Source: Patiria miniata
Taxonomy: Eukaryota > Echinodermata > Asteroidea > Valvatida > Asterinidae
Direction: 5' to 3'
Assembly (NCBI RefSeq): GCF_015706575.1
Contig: NW_024037064.1
Span: 7,541,606 to 7,605,605, forward strand
Length of the DNA: 64,000 nucleotides
The position numbers and the translations under genes were made by a program. How positions within the stretch are numbered: the first letter of the stretch is position 1; the number at the start of each line of letters is the position of its first letter. Shown piece after piece: positions 33,004 through 44,679 of this stretch. Below the pieces are notes generated by a model. The model searched no databases and was not told the origin of the DNA. It saw only the letters and a list, made by a program, of their open reading frames with translations.

Positions 33004-33616
33004 GGTAAATCCTCACTGTTTTCACAAACTGACATGTACGCATGTGGAGTCAGTTCCTGAAAACCGTGTTATCAATAATTTCAGTTTCACAAATTGACAT
33101 GGGGGTGTGTGCACGCACTTTAATAGTACACTGACTCGTAATAGAATAATGTAGTTTTTTTACCCAATGAAACACAAGCATGTGATGGAAATACAATATA
33201 AAATCGCTTTGAAGGGTTCGACACAAATTTACGGCATCCATTTACTTGTGGGCTTACACAAAAAATGAATTTGAAACCTTTTAACTGATGACATTAAGAC
33301 CGGTTTCAGTTCGTAAAAAATGAGTGTCAGTTTGTGGTGTCTTTGACAACATTTCGATGCCTTTGGTTTGCTTAGTATGTAGTTTTAATTTTTTTTCAGA
33401 ACTCAAGAACTAATAAATTTAAAGGATAAAATTAATGGTTGACTTCACATCCCTGCCTGCATCAGTGATCAGTTGCTTAAACTTTATTCAAAGTGGTTGT
33501 TGCATCAACTATTTACTTGAAATGGATCAGTAGAGGTTTTAGGCACCATTAATGGATCAGATCCTTGCTTGAACATTGTAGTAACCAAGTTGTTGTTAGT
33601 GCACCTTCTTCAGACG

Positions 33617-36178
33617 GCTCTGTGAACAAGTTCACTCATTCTGTAACTTTCCATTCTGTGTATGTGTGCTCACATGTCTTTTCAGCACATGTTTGTTATC
33701 TTGTTTATTTACCATTTCACTTGTTTCATAAAGTCAGGTATTTATTCCGGATAATAAAACTAAAAACGGTTTCAGCAAGTGTATACTCAGTGACATGCAA
33801 CCAACCCCAGTTACTGGAGATCGCTTGAAGTAGATGCATGCAAGTTGTTTCTTCAGTCAAAATGTCCTACTTGTGATAGCGTCAAAATCAAACAGTTGGC
33901 TGAACTTGCAGACAGAATAATGGATGTTGCTGCTCCACAGCAGTCAGTCAGGGTCAACTCAGTCGCATCTACATGCACCCCTGCATCACTGACAGAAGTG
34001 CAACTTCTTCACACAGAAAAGCCAGCTGTCACTGCAAATACAACCATTGTCTGCAGGACGTCATCGTTCTTGCAGTCATTCAAGCAATCCACCACGCTCC
34101 CTGTGATGGTAAAACATCTGAGGGTCTTGGACCTGGATGACGGAAAACAACTCTGGAGACAAGCTGCTGGAGAAGAATCACTACACGGCCAATCTCCAAC
34201 ACTCGGCGAAGGAACACTCATCAGACGCCCCTTTGGGCAACAGTAAGGCGGATAAGGGGAGGATTCTGGCTCTGGCCCAACACTCTGGATGCATGCTTGA
34301 GAACCCCTAAGGGTAACCATATCACAGATGAGGGTGTGACCGGGAAAGTGCCCAACACTCCGTGGAGGAATGCTCAGGAACCCTAGGACAAGGGCCAGGC
34401 CAACGCCTGTACGTGGTACTCAAGATCATTCCTATGGCTTTTGGACTCCATCGTTACAGGCACGGGTCCATTTCAAATCCACAGCCTCCAATTAGATATT
34501 CAGACAATGAGACCAATCTTTTCCTATCCTGTCACTGGAATTGTGTCATGTGTCGGGAGAGCTACCACTTGCAGCAGACACTGACACAACACCAGCAGTA
34601 CATTCTCTAGTTTCCTTTCACCTTGTATGTTTATCAGTGGGAGTTTGACTCAGACAGGCTAGCTGTTTCCAACCACTACCAAACTCACAAGTGCAGTGGG
34701 TCCATTTCACCGATTGTCTGGGCTCTCCTGCGGCCTCATGACACACCTTCCAAGCCTGTGGATATAACGCTCCCAGCCCATGGCTTGGTTGGTCAATTAA
34801 TTACGACTGTACTGACATCAGCCTAACACTCTGTCTTCCAGGAGCACGAATCAGGGACTTCCCAGCCGGGACTGGGATCAAGTGAGATCTGGCCATTTCC
34901 CAACACTCCACGGATGAATGCTGGAGTTCCCTGCGGGGTTCTTCTAGCGTGGATGAGAGAGTTGCCCTGGTGCTCCAACACTCCGTTTGGGGCCCTTTGG
35001 TTTTTCATATCACAGATGAGGGTATGTACATGTATGTGCTGGGGGAGCAACCGAATCCATGTGACTGATGTGCGGCGCTGGAATTCCATCACAGCTAGGT
35101 GAGGGAGCAGGCCAGGTTGCTTTTGGACTTGGCCAGCAAGCTGCGGCTTACCTTCAAACCAATGAAGTGTGTCACTCTGTCCCTGGAGTGACGCAGAGGT
35201 TGGTGAGTGCTTCCCTCAGTCTACAAAGTGCAAGGCAGCGATATTCCAGCACTGACTGAGGAATTATATCGTTACTGTCACGTCCGTATCGGGTCGCAGA
35301 AGAAACGAGAACCTTGAGGCAGTGGTGGCCAAGATGACAGAAGATCTGGGCAAGGTGGAATCCTCTCTCCTGGCTTTCTGGCAAACGCTGGATGCACTAC
35401 AAACTGCCATTGAATAGTGCACCTTGTATGTGTTGCCTGCCAGCAATTGCCAGAAGAAAAGTCTGAAGTGGCCAAGGGATGAGGTGGTGAGGTTGGTGCG
35501 GAAAGTTTGCATCCTTCCGACGAGGACCGCCACCAATGACATCTTTGCAGACAGAATGGTGGGCGGTCTGGGTCTGACGGATCCCATCCAGGATGCTGCA
35601 GTCAAACAGTCACGCAAGCTGTATGAATTTTGTCTTCACCTGGCAATACCGGTTGCAGTGTCTCCACCATGCAGCTGACTTCTGTCTTCTGCCGCACCAT
35701 TCAGTTCATGAGCGAGTCTACAGAGGGGGACCTGGCCAACTTCAGCTGGAGCAGACAGATCTGTACCCTCTGGTCCCAGGCTATTATGGTGGTTGGCCTG
35801 TTGCGTATCTCTTTCAGTGGCTGCTGTTATGGCTCAGTAGTCGCACGTACGGACAAGGGGAAGGAGATACTCTCCAAGAGCATTACCACGGTTCTGCGGG
35901 CCGCCGCCCGAGAGTTTTACTCTGGTCAATTTCTCTTGTTAACAACCGACCGCAGCTGGTAATTTGAATCAGCCCTCTTTGGCACCCTCACTTACTTGGC
36001 TGCAAACACGTACACACCACTACCTGTCATTCAGAGCATGGTCCAACGATTACAATGCCAACTCAAGCTCTGTGATGAACACTCAAATTGTTCTGTAACT
36101 TTCCATTCTGTGTGCTCACGTGTATGAAATGTGTATCGTTTTGCTTGCCTCTAAAAGTCAATTATTTGTTTCGGATAA
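33617..36178 (+). pseudogene. Decayed retroelement flanked by LTR-like direct repeats
   Basis: Direct repeats at 33617-33775 and 36069-36178 share TCTGTAACTTTCCATTCTGT and GGATAATAA. Right after the left copy a frame (33845-34246) holds SKCPTCDSVKIKQLAELADR and IMDVAAPQQS, gag-like. Further on are a C2H2-like CVMCRESYHLQQTLTQHQQ (about 34539) and ILPTRTATNDIFADRMVGG then LGL (about 35510-35580), which resembles the post-catalytic region of R2/NeSL-type LINE polymerases. Frames are broken by many stops. The mixture of LTR-like and LINE-like signals means the class is uncertain; it may be nested. Confidence 0.45.
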
Positions 36179-36254
36179 TAATAACCAATGTCTACAGCCT
36201 CACAGGTAATTTACTCTACCATAACTTATCTATATTTCGTTTTTTTTTGCACAG

Positions 36255-38323
36255 TCTTTGATAAGACAGGACCTGAGTAACCTGAGTAAGTCATCAGGCG
36301 CCTGTTATCAGAACCACAAGAAGAGGAACGCATGTGTTTCAGGTGAGTTAAGAACTTGTTCAATATACTTGAGTACTTGCTTTTGCAACAATGTTTATGT
36401 GAATTATGGGTTGATGACAAATTCATGCTAAAATTTTGCTGTAGATGTGAACGCAAAGGGAGCTAAAATTCTAAACTCTATCTTCAAAACTCCTCCCTAC
36501 CTATATTCTACCTATTATTATAGTTGTTCTCCCATTTTTGTGGAGCCTCAAAAGCCACAAAATCATGCAAAAATCTGAAAAAGAAATCATAATCTGCATG
36601 TATATATGTTACGTATATTCAATTTTCAATTTTTAATTGAATTTCAGGTTTTCCTGCTCTTACCAAGAAGACGTTGCTCTTGATGCTGGAATGCCCTGAA
36701 ACTGCACCACTTTGTGATGACATCAAACATCAGAGAAACTACATTCAAGGTGCCTTGGGCCTATTTAGAATGTACTAGGCTGTTAAATGAGAAAAAAAGG
36801 TTATATGGGCAATTCCATGCTGGTGAAGACCAAACAATTATTCTACGGTTTGTTCAAGTTTGATTTGCTGAAGTGACACAATATATCTTGGCGTTTTTAA
36901 AACTGAAATAGTTTCGTCCCATGCGCGCACTATTTTGTGAGTTATGGTACACCATCACATCAAAGTCTGCAATGACGTCATGATGACTTATGGATGCACT
37001 GGTAAGGAATTTTGAATTGGTCTTTTACTATCTATTCAGTAATAATTTCTCTCAATTTTTTTATGTTACCATTTTGAAGGCATCTTTGTGAAAATGAATA
37101 TTATTTTTTAGATGTCAATATAAGTCAGATTTTGCTTGAAAAATGAGATACAAATTTAATTATTTATAAGTCATAAAAAATTGATTTTTTTTTTGTAAAT
37201 ACCAACATTTTCTGAGCAATGAATTATTCTGTTCAAAAATTCTTAGCAGTTTGTTTACATTTTTGTTTGATGCTTAGGCCAGCCATGAAATATAGTAATG
37301 TCAGCCACATGTAATGTCATGTAACGTAGTGTCAGTCACATTATTGCACAGTCCGTAGTTGAGGAAAATACAAGTACACATGTTATTTAAGTCCATACAC
37401 ATACAAGTAGTAAACTCTTTGAACCAAAATGCAACTGAGTGCCAAGCCACTGTCTGAGCAACTTATATATTGTTCACAAAACAAGTGTTTTAAAAATTTA
37501 ATTTGGACATCTGTAACCCTTTGATAAAATGAAAAATATATTTGTTTTGCTTTCGGGCACAAGTAGTCTATCATTGTCCATTCTGATGGGGTGGGGTGGG
37601 GGAAGTCTTCCCTGTGAGAACTGAATTATTGTTTGGCACCAAATAGTTTGATTTTCATAATTCCCTATTTATTACTAAACATTGGCTAACTTATTTCATT
37701 TGTTTTGTTGTTGGTACATTGGATAACTTTGGTATTGCTAGAAAAATAGCAAGTAAAATTGTGTTAATGTAAACATGTACAAATTATGATTAATTCTGTT
37801 GAATATTTTATATTTTTCAGGAAAGATGTAGAGCCAAGTTGCAACTTACTGCAGCAGAAAGAAAGACACAGCAGAAACAAAACTTGGAGGAAAAGGATTG
37901 TATGAAGACCACAAGAGGAACAAATGAAAGAGGAATACACAGAAAAGAACAGAACATGAGGAGTTTCATAAGTGAGCAGGAATAAAACTAGGAGAAAAAG
38001 TACTTAAAATTGAGCTGGAAATTGTATTCCACATTGAGACCTCAAATTGTTAGTAACAAAGAAATATGTATTAATTATGCAAGTCTATTTGTTTAACATG
38101 TCTATTAATTATGCAAATTTATTTACACGACTTTAATATTATTTAGGTCACTGCTTTATGTTCATTTACTTTTAGGTGTTGATGGTATGTACATGTAGGT
38201 TTTTATTACGTTTTTATTATTATTTTTTGTTTTTCTTATATTTTAATACTCTCTGAGTTTGGATATTGAAAAATTATTTTGTTCTTGTATACAGTCACTG
38301 TTGGAAATTATAAAGAAAATAAA
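36255..38323 (+). CDS. Putative 3' exons of an unrecognised transcript
   Basis: Exon 36255-36342 (acceptor TTTTTTGCACAG, donor GTGAGT) encodes SLIRQDLSNLSKSSG and then ACYQNHKKRNACVS. It joins in phase 1 to an exon starting at 36648 (acceptor ATTTCAG) that encodes FPALTKKTLLLMLECPET and APLCDDIKHQRNYIQ; its 3' end is unclear (weak GTGCCT donor at about 36751). A third acceptor at about 37821 opens a Lys/Glu/Gln-rich frame (AERKTQQKQNLEEKD) to TAA near 37984, followed by an AATAAA at 38318-38323. The phase of the last junction does not agree with the previous exon, so an exon may be missing. The central module has a diverged copy at 32919-33003. This may be a lncRNA with coding-like relics. 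Confidence 0.35.
38318..38323 (+). terminator. Poly(A) signal
   Basis: AATAAA following the Lys/Glu-rich last exon candidate at about 37821-37984; a GT-rich stretch lies upstream. Supports a transcript end here. Confidence 0.45.
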
Positions 38324-41300
38324 ACCTGAATCTGAACAGAAATTTTTCGATACACAATGTCTTATTTCTTAATTATCATGATTAATAAAAACTTTCATTT
38401 TACATCTCTGTACATGTAAACACTGTTATACTGGTTATGACATATATGATAAATAAAATGACATCCATTAAGCCTTTAACATGAAGAGAAATTTCAAATT
38501 TGATCTATCATTTGTTTCCTGTGTTACTTTTAATGTAATGTCAGTCACAATAAAAAAAGAGTTCTGTAAGCGAAGGACAGAAAAGATCAATGCGCTTACA
38601 GGTTGGAAAATGTAAAGAATTATATGATACGGCTGATTAGTGTACGCAAACATAATGGCGTGTTCAAATTTCTGTTTTCGGCATGGTGTCTCTACGTAAA
38701 CCTATTGAGAAAGTCGCGTTATAATTTCTTATAATTTCTTGTCGCAAAAATGCTCAAAATTCACCGTACATCTTGAAAATATCACTATTCAGCTTCTAAT
38801 TGCAAAATGAAAAATGAGAGGTGGTTATAATTTTAAGAGAAAAATTTGAATTAAAAACCTATGCCACTTTATCGATTAGCGTACGAGAAGAATTGAAGTG
38901 ATGGCGTCACACGTAAAATGTTCTGAATCGTGATACTGATGCGAATTTGAAACCTGCGCCGAAACTCTGTCTGTCACCATGGAATTGCCCATATACTTGC
39001 TAAAACTGTAGATTTTCTGGTTTTGCCCAATAAGTTAATTGACATTATTGTATTTCTGTTCATTTGTGTAGTTATCATTTGTTTAAATTTAAAATTGAGG
39101 TTATGTTTGTATATCAATGAGAGAAATTTTAAAAATGTTGTACACAGTTGTGCACCCTAGTTATGGTAAATAAAAATTAGTCTCAATGAGGAGCGCCCTC
39201 TATTGCCCATGAATTGCTAATGACTGTTTAATGAATGAATTAATGTATAATAATAATAAAATAATAATGGACATTTCTATAGCGTTGAATCCATTTAAAA
39301 AATGCTCCCTTGTGCTTTACCATCGAACTATTGATATAAATAAAAGGAATATAAATACAATTTTACTAATGTGATTATTTAAAACTCAAAGTGTATGATC
39401 CACACTAACAAGTGGTTTAAACATGATGCATAGGAGTGCTTTGTTACAAGGTGTAAGATATGGTTGACATGAATGAAATCAAGCCAAATTTGTGTGATGT
39501 AAAAGATGTTATCAAACAAAGTTAAACATTAGTAACTTCTTTGCAATATACAATTGAAACTGTCTTTTTTGTAAAGTAACATTTTGAAACTACATTCCTA
39601 ACAGAAAAAAGTTCTGGGAGGAAAAATCCATGTTTTAAGGAAACAAAATCCATAAATATTTGCTTTTTGAGATGTCCTTAAATTTATGGAAAGAAAAGGG
39701 AAATGGAAAGTGTTTTTGAAATAATTTGAGCATTCTAAAATGAATTGGCATAAAAATCTAGCCAGATAGACACAGTTAAAATATTTGGTCTATAGAGGGC
39801 AGTATGCATATATTATCTGGAACATGTTTGTAAATCAATGTTGAACTTATTTAAATTTAGTTGTACAAGCAATAATTCCTGAAATGAGGCGTTACTGTAT
39901 TGGAACTGGTATTGCTAAGTGGTTAAAATATTTCAGAATTTGAATAAAATAGTATAAAATTTGAGGCAAAAATCACTGACAATTTTAAATAAAATCGAGA
40001 TTATCAAATTTAAAAACTCCATTTCCACATTTAAACAAAAGTTTGGCCTTTTATAGTTAAAAACAACTTTGTGTGCCCCCCCCCCCCCCGGAAGAATAAA
40101 ATTTGAACAAATTTAACGTAGGACTTGCTATTTAAATATTGAGCATTGACAAATTAGGTAAATTAATGGACATTTATTAAACAGAATTGTGTTTCTTGTT
40201 AAATACATGTACGCATAGTTTACAAACTGTAATATTAAATTTAAAAAAAAAAGAGTGTGAAATAGGTTTGTAAAAAGTGTACATAATGGCCAACAATAGA
40301 AAGTATATGGAATAAATGGCTAAATTTGAGAATCAGAATTTTGGATCTGTTGTTTCCTTCTGAATATTCAGTTTTCTGCTTTTTATTATTCAATTATTCA
40401 AATGAGCCAAGGCGGCCATCTTTTTTCTTTTTTTAATATTGCGCAATCTAACCTTTAAATATAAGTTCCGAGAACAAATTTTCGAAGAGGCCAGTGGCCT
40501 GGCGGTCTAGCTCGCTGACCGCCAGGCGCAGGGTCCCCGGTTCAAAACCCAGCCGGGAACCCGGGAGGAGAATTTTTCCTCACAGCAGTGATAAAATTTT
40601 AAAAATATATAAAATAGTAGCATGGAGCAGGGTTGAACCGCGTACCTTCTGCATGCCAGCTCTCTTTTTTCCTGCTCTGCCATGGCACTTTCTTGAAAAA
40701 ATCTCCGGTTATCGTAATTAAAACCCTTAGGTTCTTGGACTTAGACAATTTTTCAGCTTTGGCCAGAATTTCAGAAATCAAGGGGTACCCCTTGAAATTT
40801 TTTCAGATCTGAGGGTCTGAGGCTGGGAGGTTGAAAAGTTGGGAGCTGAAGGGGTTTGGAGCTGGAGGGTAGGCTTTGGGACTTTGGGCTGACTGGTTGA
40901 TGGTTGAGAGGGAACTGGACTATTAGTTGAAAGGCTTCCTGACTGATAGGTCTGCAAGTTGATAGGACTAGGGAGGGTCTTGGGAATTTTTGGACTTAGG
41001 GTTTATTTGGCTGGACTTAGATTTGGGAACATAATTTCCTCATATTAGTTGGACTAAATTTTTGACTGAATTTTCAGACTTCTTTTTTGAAGCCCTACCC
41101 TGTCTTGTAAGTTCAGATCTGTCTTCGCAGCCAATCATCAGTCAGACTGGTAGTTAGCCTTTTCCTTTTTTGGGGATTGCTACACTTGTTGAAGCCTGCT
41201 AGAGACCACATAAGACTGCTGGAATGCTGGTTACCAGAGGTGTGTGAGGTGGAGGTAGACTTCTTAGCCTGAGGGTCTCGATACAACCTGGTTGAAGGGC

Positions 41301-42550
41301 CTTCCTCACTTGACCATGTAGCGTGCCGTCAAAATGGGTTTTCATGCTTCAATGATTTTGTATGGCTTATCGTACTCTCTTGTCAAGGTGTTTAGAGGTC
41401 ACATGATAGTCTGGTGCCGGTAAAAATTTCAGGATTTTTAAACAGGAGTAATTTTTACACTTAATTTTTAGAGGTATGCCTAAATGTTTGCAAATCTTAG
41501 ATTTGTTTCTCAGTGCAACAGTATAATGCAACGTTTTTACGGCTTTGATTATATTTTACATTAGTACTTTTCTAAATGTTTAATCATTTTTTAATTGTTA
41601 CACGATTCCTCTTGAAATTTTATGGAGTTCTTAATTGAAGACTTTACTTTATGAACAATCGATGGACACATTTTTAATTAAGCTCAGCATATATTTCCAG
41701 AATTGTCGTCCACACAAATGTTTTGTTGTTGTTGCGTATTAGGAATATTTTTCATTCCGATTTAAATTTTCACACAGAACACACTTCGTTGTTTTTGTGA
41801 TATTAATTGAATTAATTTGCTGTAGAAATTAAATAGGATTTTTAAAGACATCATCTCAAAAACCAGTGTGTGGGTTTTTATGGGGACTTATATTTTTGCA
41901 TTATTTTGCATTGCAATTTTCTCGCTAGAAACAGACTATAATTGTTTTAGTAACATTAACTGTATTGTTTGATATTCCTGTTAAAATTTTTCAGGCTTCA
42001 CAAAAACGTCATGATCAGTTTATAACGGAGGAAATTTCACTTTAATACAATAGGTATTTCTCATGATATCCTCTAGACAACGAGTACGTTCTGTTTCATT
42101 AGGTCGAGTTAAAAAAAAAACATGTTTCTCGTCTGGGTTTTTGAAAAAAAGGAGGAAGCGGGGCTTTTTATTTTTTTTTGTTTCAAGATGGCCGCCATAT
42201 TAAAATTTCCTGCAACTGTTCGTGTTTCCACTGTTCAAAGACGCTTTTAAAATGAAAGATAAGTTAGACAAGAGAAATGAACATATTTACAGTGTCATTT
42301 AGACTTGTATTGGTCTACAATTTATTTTCCGATAAATTTGTGGACTCTTTCGGTGTTTTTGTACTGCATTTTTCAAAAATAAAAAATAATAAAAAAAAAA
42401 TCCAGGTGGCCTCTAAAAAAGGAAGCGGGCGGGGACGAGAAACTTTTTTTTTTTTACTTTGCCATAATGGTTGATTTAATTCGCATTGTGCTTGTTTTCC
42501 TGCTGAATTAACACACTCTACAATATTAAATTTGACAATTCCTCTTCAAA
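38324..42550. other. No gene seen
   Basis: Long AT-rich stretch with a SINE head at 40488, a G/T/A low-complexity tract at 40800-41060 and a GATGGCCGCC (YY1-like) word at about 42187. No supportable coding region. Confidence 0.45.
40488..40565 (+). repeat. tRNA-like SINE head
   Basis: A-box-like TGGCGGTCTAGCTCGC and B box GGTTCAAAACCC in tRNA spacing. A second B-box-like GGGTTGAACC lies 70 bases downstream. The acceptor stem is not intact, so this is not a tRNA gene. Confidence 0.5.
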
Positions 42551-42699
42551 TTTGGGCTGTTTAAGATGCAAATTTTCGTGACGGGCATCGGCTGCGCTGT
42601 ATTTTGGAGACATTCCAAGCAACAGGAGCGCATGTTTAGAACATTTTGCACACTACGCGCACATGGTGTTGAACACGCAGTTGTAATTTTCCTACAAAG

Positions 42700-42924
42700 A
42701 TGGCGTCCTATGAGAGAGATCTATTGGAGAATCCGGGCCTCGTCATCACAACCAACCAACAAACAAAATTTCAATTGACTTGCATTCTGATTGTACTTTT
42801 TCCACTGAACACACTCCATTGTGTTTTGTTTTATTGTTGCAAGAAAAACTATTGCAATAAATTGTTACGCACTCCCTGTTATTCTAGATTTGTATCTGCA
42901 CATGTGCACTTAATCAGGCCATAG
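42700..42924 (+). CDS. Possible start exon with AAGATGGCG context
   Basis: CAAAGATGGCGTCC supplies both an optimal start context and a YY1-like initiator. The frame begins MASYERDLLENPGLVITTN and runs 74 codons, but after about 22 codons it becomes hydrophobic, compositionally intron-like sequence, so only the first part could be coding. No convincing donor was identified inside it. It could equally be an untranslated initiator element. Confidence 0.2.
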   Translation: MASYERDLLENPGLVITTNQQTKFQLTCILIVLFPLNTLHCVLFYCCKKNYCNKLLRTPCYSRFVSAHVHLIRP

Positions 42925-44679
42925 AGCTATAGTAAATTATTAGAGAGCTTATTCATATTTGAATAGGATGAAGCTTGCTGGACGCATGCATCCATGTTTG
43001 TGCTTAAGTCATCAGAAATTAGCTTAAATGTTGTATGTTTATACATTTCAAAGCTGTTATTACAACTTTCATTTCATTCTGTGCTGCACGGATTTTAGAA
43101 ATTGCTTTTTTTTTCATTGTAGATCACGTGCCTGCTCAGCCATATCTGTTATATTTTGGCAACACATTCAGCATACAAAACTCAAAAGAATTGATGTCAT
43201 ATTCGCGACGTGACTTGCACATTGATCTCGCTACATGTACATTCTTCAAGCACTGTGTTGAGCTCGGACAACTTTGAAGTGTGCAAGGGAATGAGGAGTA
43301 AATGCTCTCATAATTTACTACAGCTCTACGGAAATGAAATTTTAACTGATAAACTACTATTGAGACAACAGAGGTCAAAGGTCACCCAGGTTCACTGACC
43401 TTTAATGTTGTAATGTACATGTCAACAAAACATATCTTTAACTGACAGTTTCCAAGATCGGTTTCAATTAACTTCAAATATTTAACATTAGTAGCCTATC
43501 ATCTTTTTACATACAAAATTAAGGCAACAAAGAAGCAAAGGATTTTTCAATTGTTTTACAGTAAGGGCAAAAAAAAAAAAATTAGTCAGTCTCTGGTCAG
43601 ACCAAAGTTCCGGAATTGATGAGGCAACACGGCTTTTTTATTTTGCTTTTTTTTTTCGAAAAAAAAAGACAAGGTGGGATACTATTTTGCTTTTTTTTGG
43701 TGTCCTCATGTACATTGGTGTCCCCCATAATTTGCCTTGGTGCCCTTGATCATTTGCCTTGGTGCAATTTCCCATTTCTTGGTGCAATTTCCCATTCCTT
43801 GGTGCTCTTTGGTAAAAATTTTGAGGTGCGGCAATAGAAGGCGCTGTTGGAGCTACCGCAGAACATTTTGGAAAAAAAAAAGATTGACGCGCATGATTAA
43901 AATCGACACCCGCACTGACCAGAGACCTTGGCCTAACATAAATAAAGTTAAATACAAACTACTCCCAGTTTACAATAATCTTAAATTTCACAGAATTGAT
44001 ACAATTTTTTTTATTCCAAGGCCTAATTATTTCGTTTTCATTCTTTTCTCTGAATTATGCCGTCAGCAATTTTTTGGCAGGTAAGGCAACAAACCCACAG
44101 ACATATAAATGCATAGACCGCCAGGTCCTATTCAAAACTACATGAGCATTTTATGATTTGCCTAGCGCCCGACTAAAATCAAAACTATGGGCAAATTCAC
44201 CTCTCGGTATAGGATTTTACACACAGTTGACGAATTCCAGTCAAACATGCAAAAAAAAAAAAAATTGTGAAGTTAGTTTTTGATTGTAAACCAATCCCTA
44301 GTGAACTAAATATGATTTCCGTAGAATAAAAACAATACGGTACCAAACATTTTCTTGCAAAGTTTGAGTAATACAGCCTTTACCAAAATAATTTATGAAC
44401 TGAATTTAAATGTATGTACTGTACAAAGCACGTTGGCGCATTGAGTGGCATCGCAGTTATGCGCGCTGTCAACAAACATTTTGCCCAATTATTAAATCAC
44501 GGTTTCATGCGCACTACTGGCAGTCTATGTGTTTATATGTCTGTGAACAAACCAGATAGTATTATGGCGCCCTCTACTGGCCATTGAAGAAAAATTATTT
44601 AACTTAAATATCGCTTGTGGATGCTGCGGCTATGACGAACAGCGCCCTCTATAGGAATGGACAGAGAGGTGTTCTCATG
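42925..44679. other. Intergenic, no gene seen
   Basis: Includes short TTGGTGCAATTTCCCATT repeats (about 43735-43805) and a CTCF-like GGCGCCCTCTACTGG at 44566-44580. Confidence 0.4.

Noticed and set aside
33565..33828. 87-codon plus-strand frame
   Set aside because: It lies within the LTR-like direct repeat and shows no splice or domain support.
40488..40565. Functional tRNA gene
   Set aside because: A and B boxes are tRNA-like but no closed acceptor stem or clean anticodon arm could be drawn.
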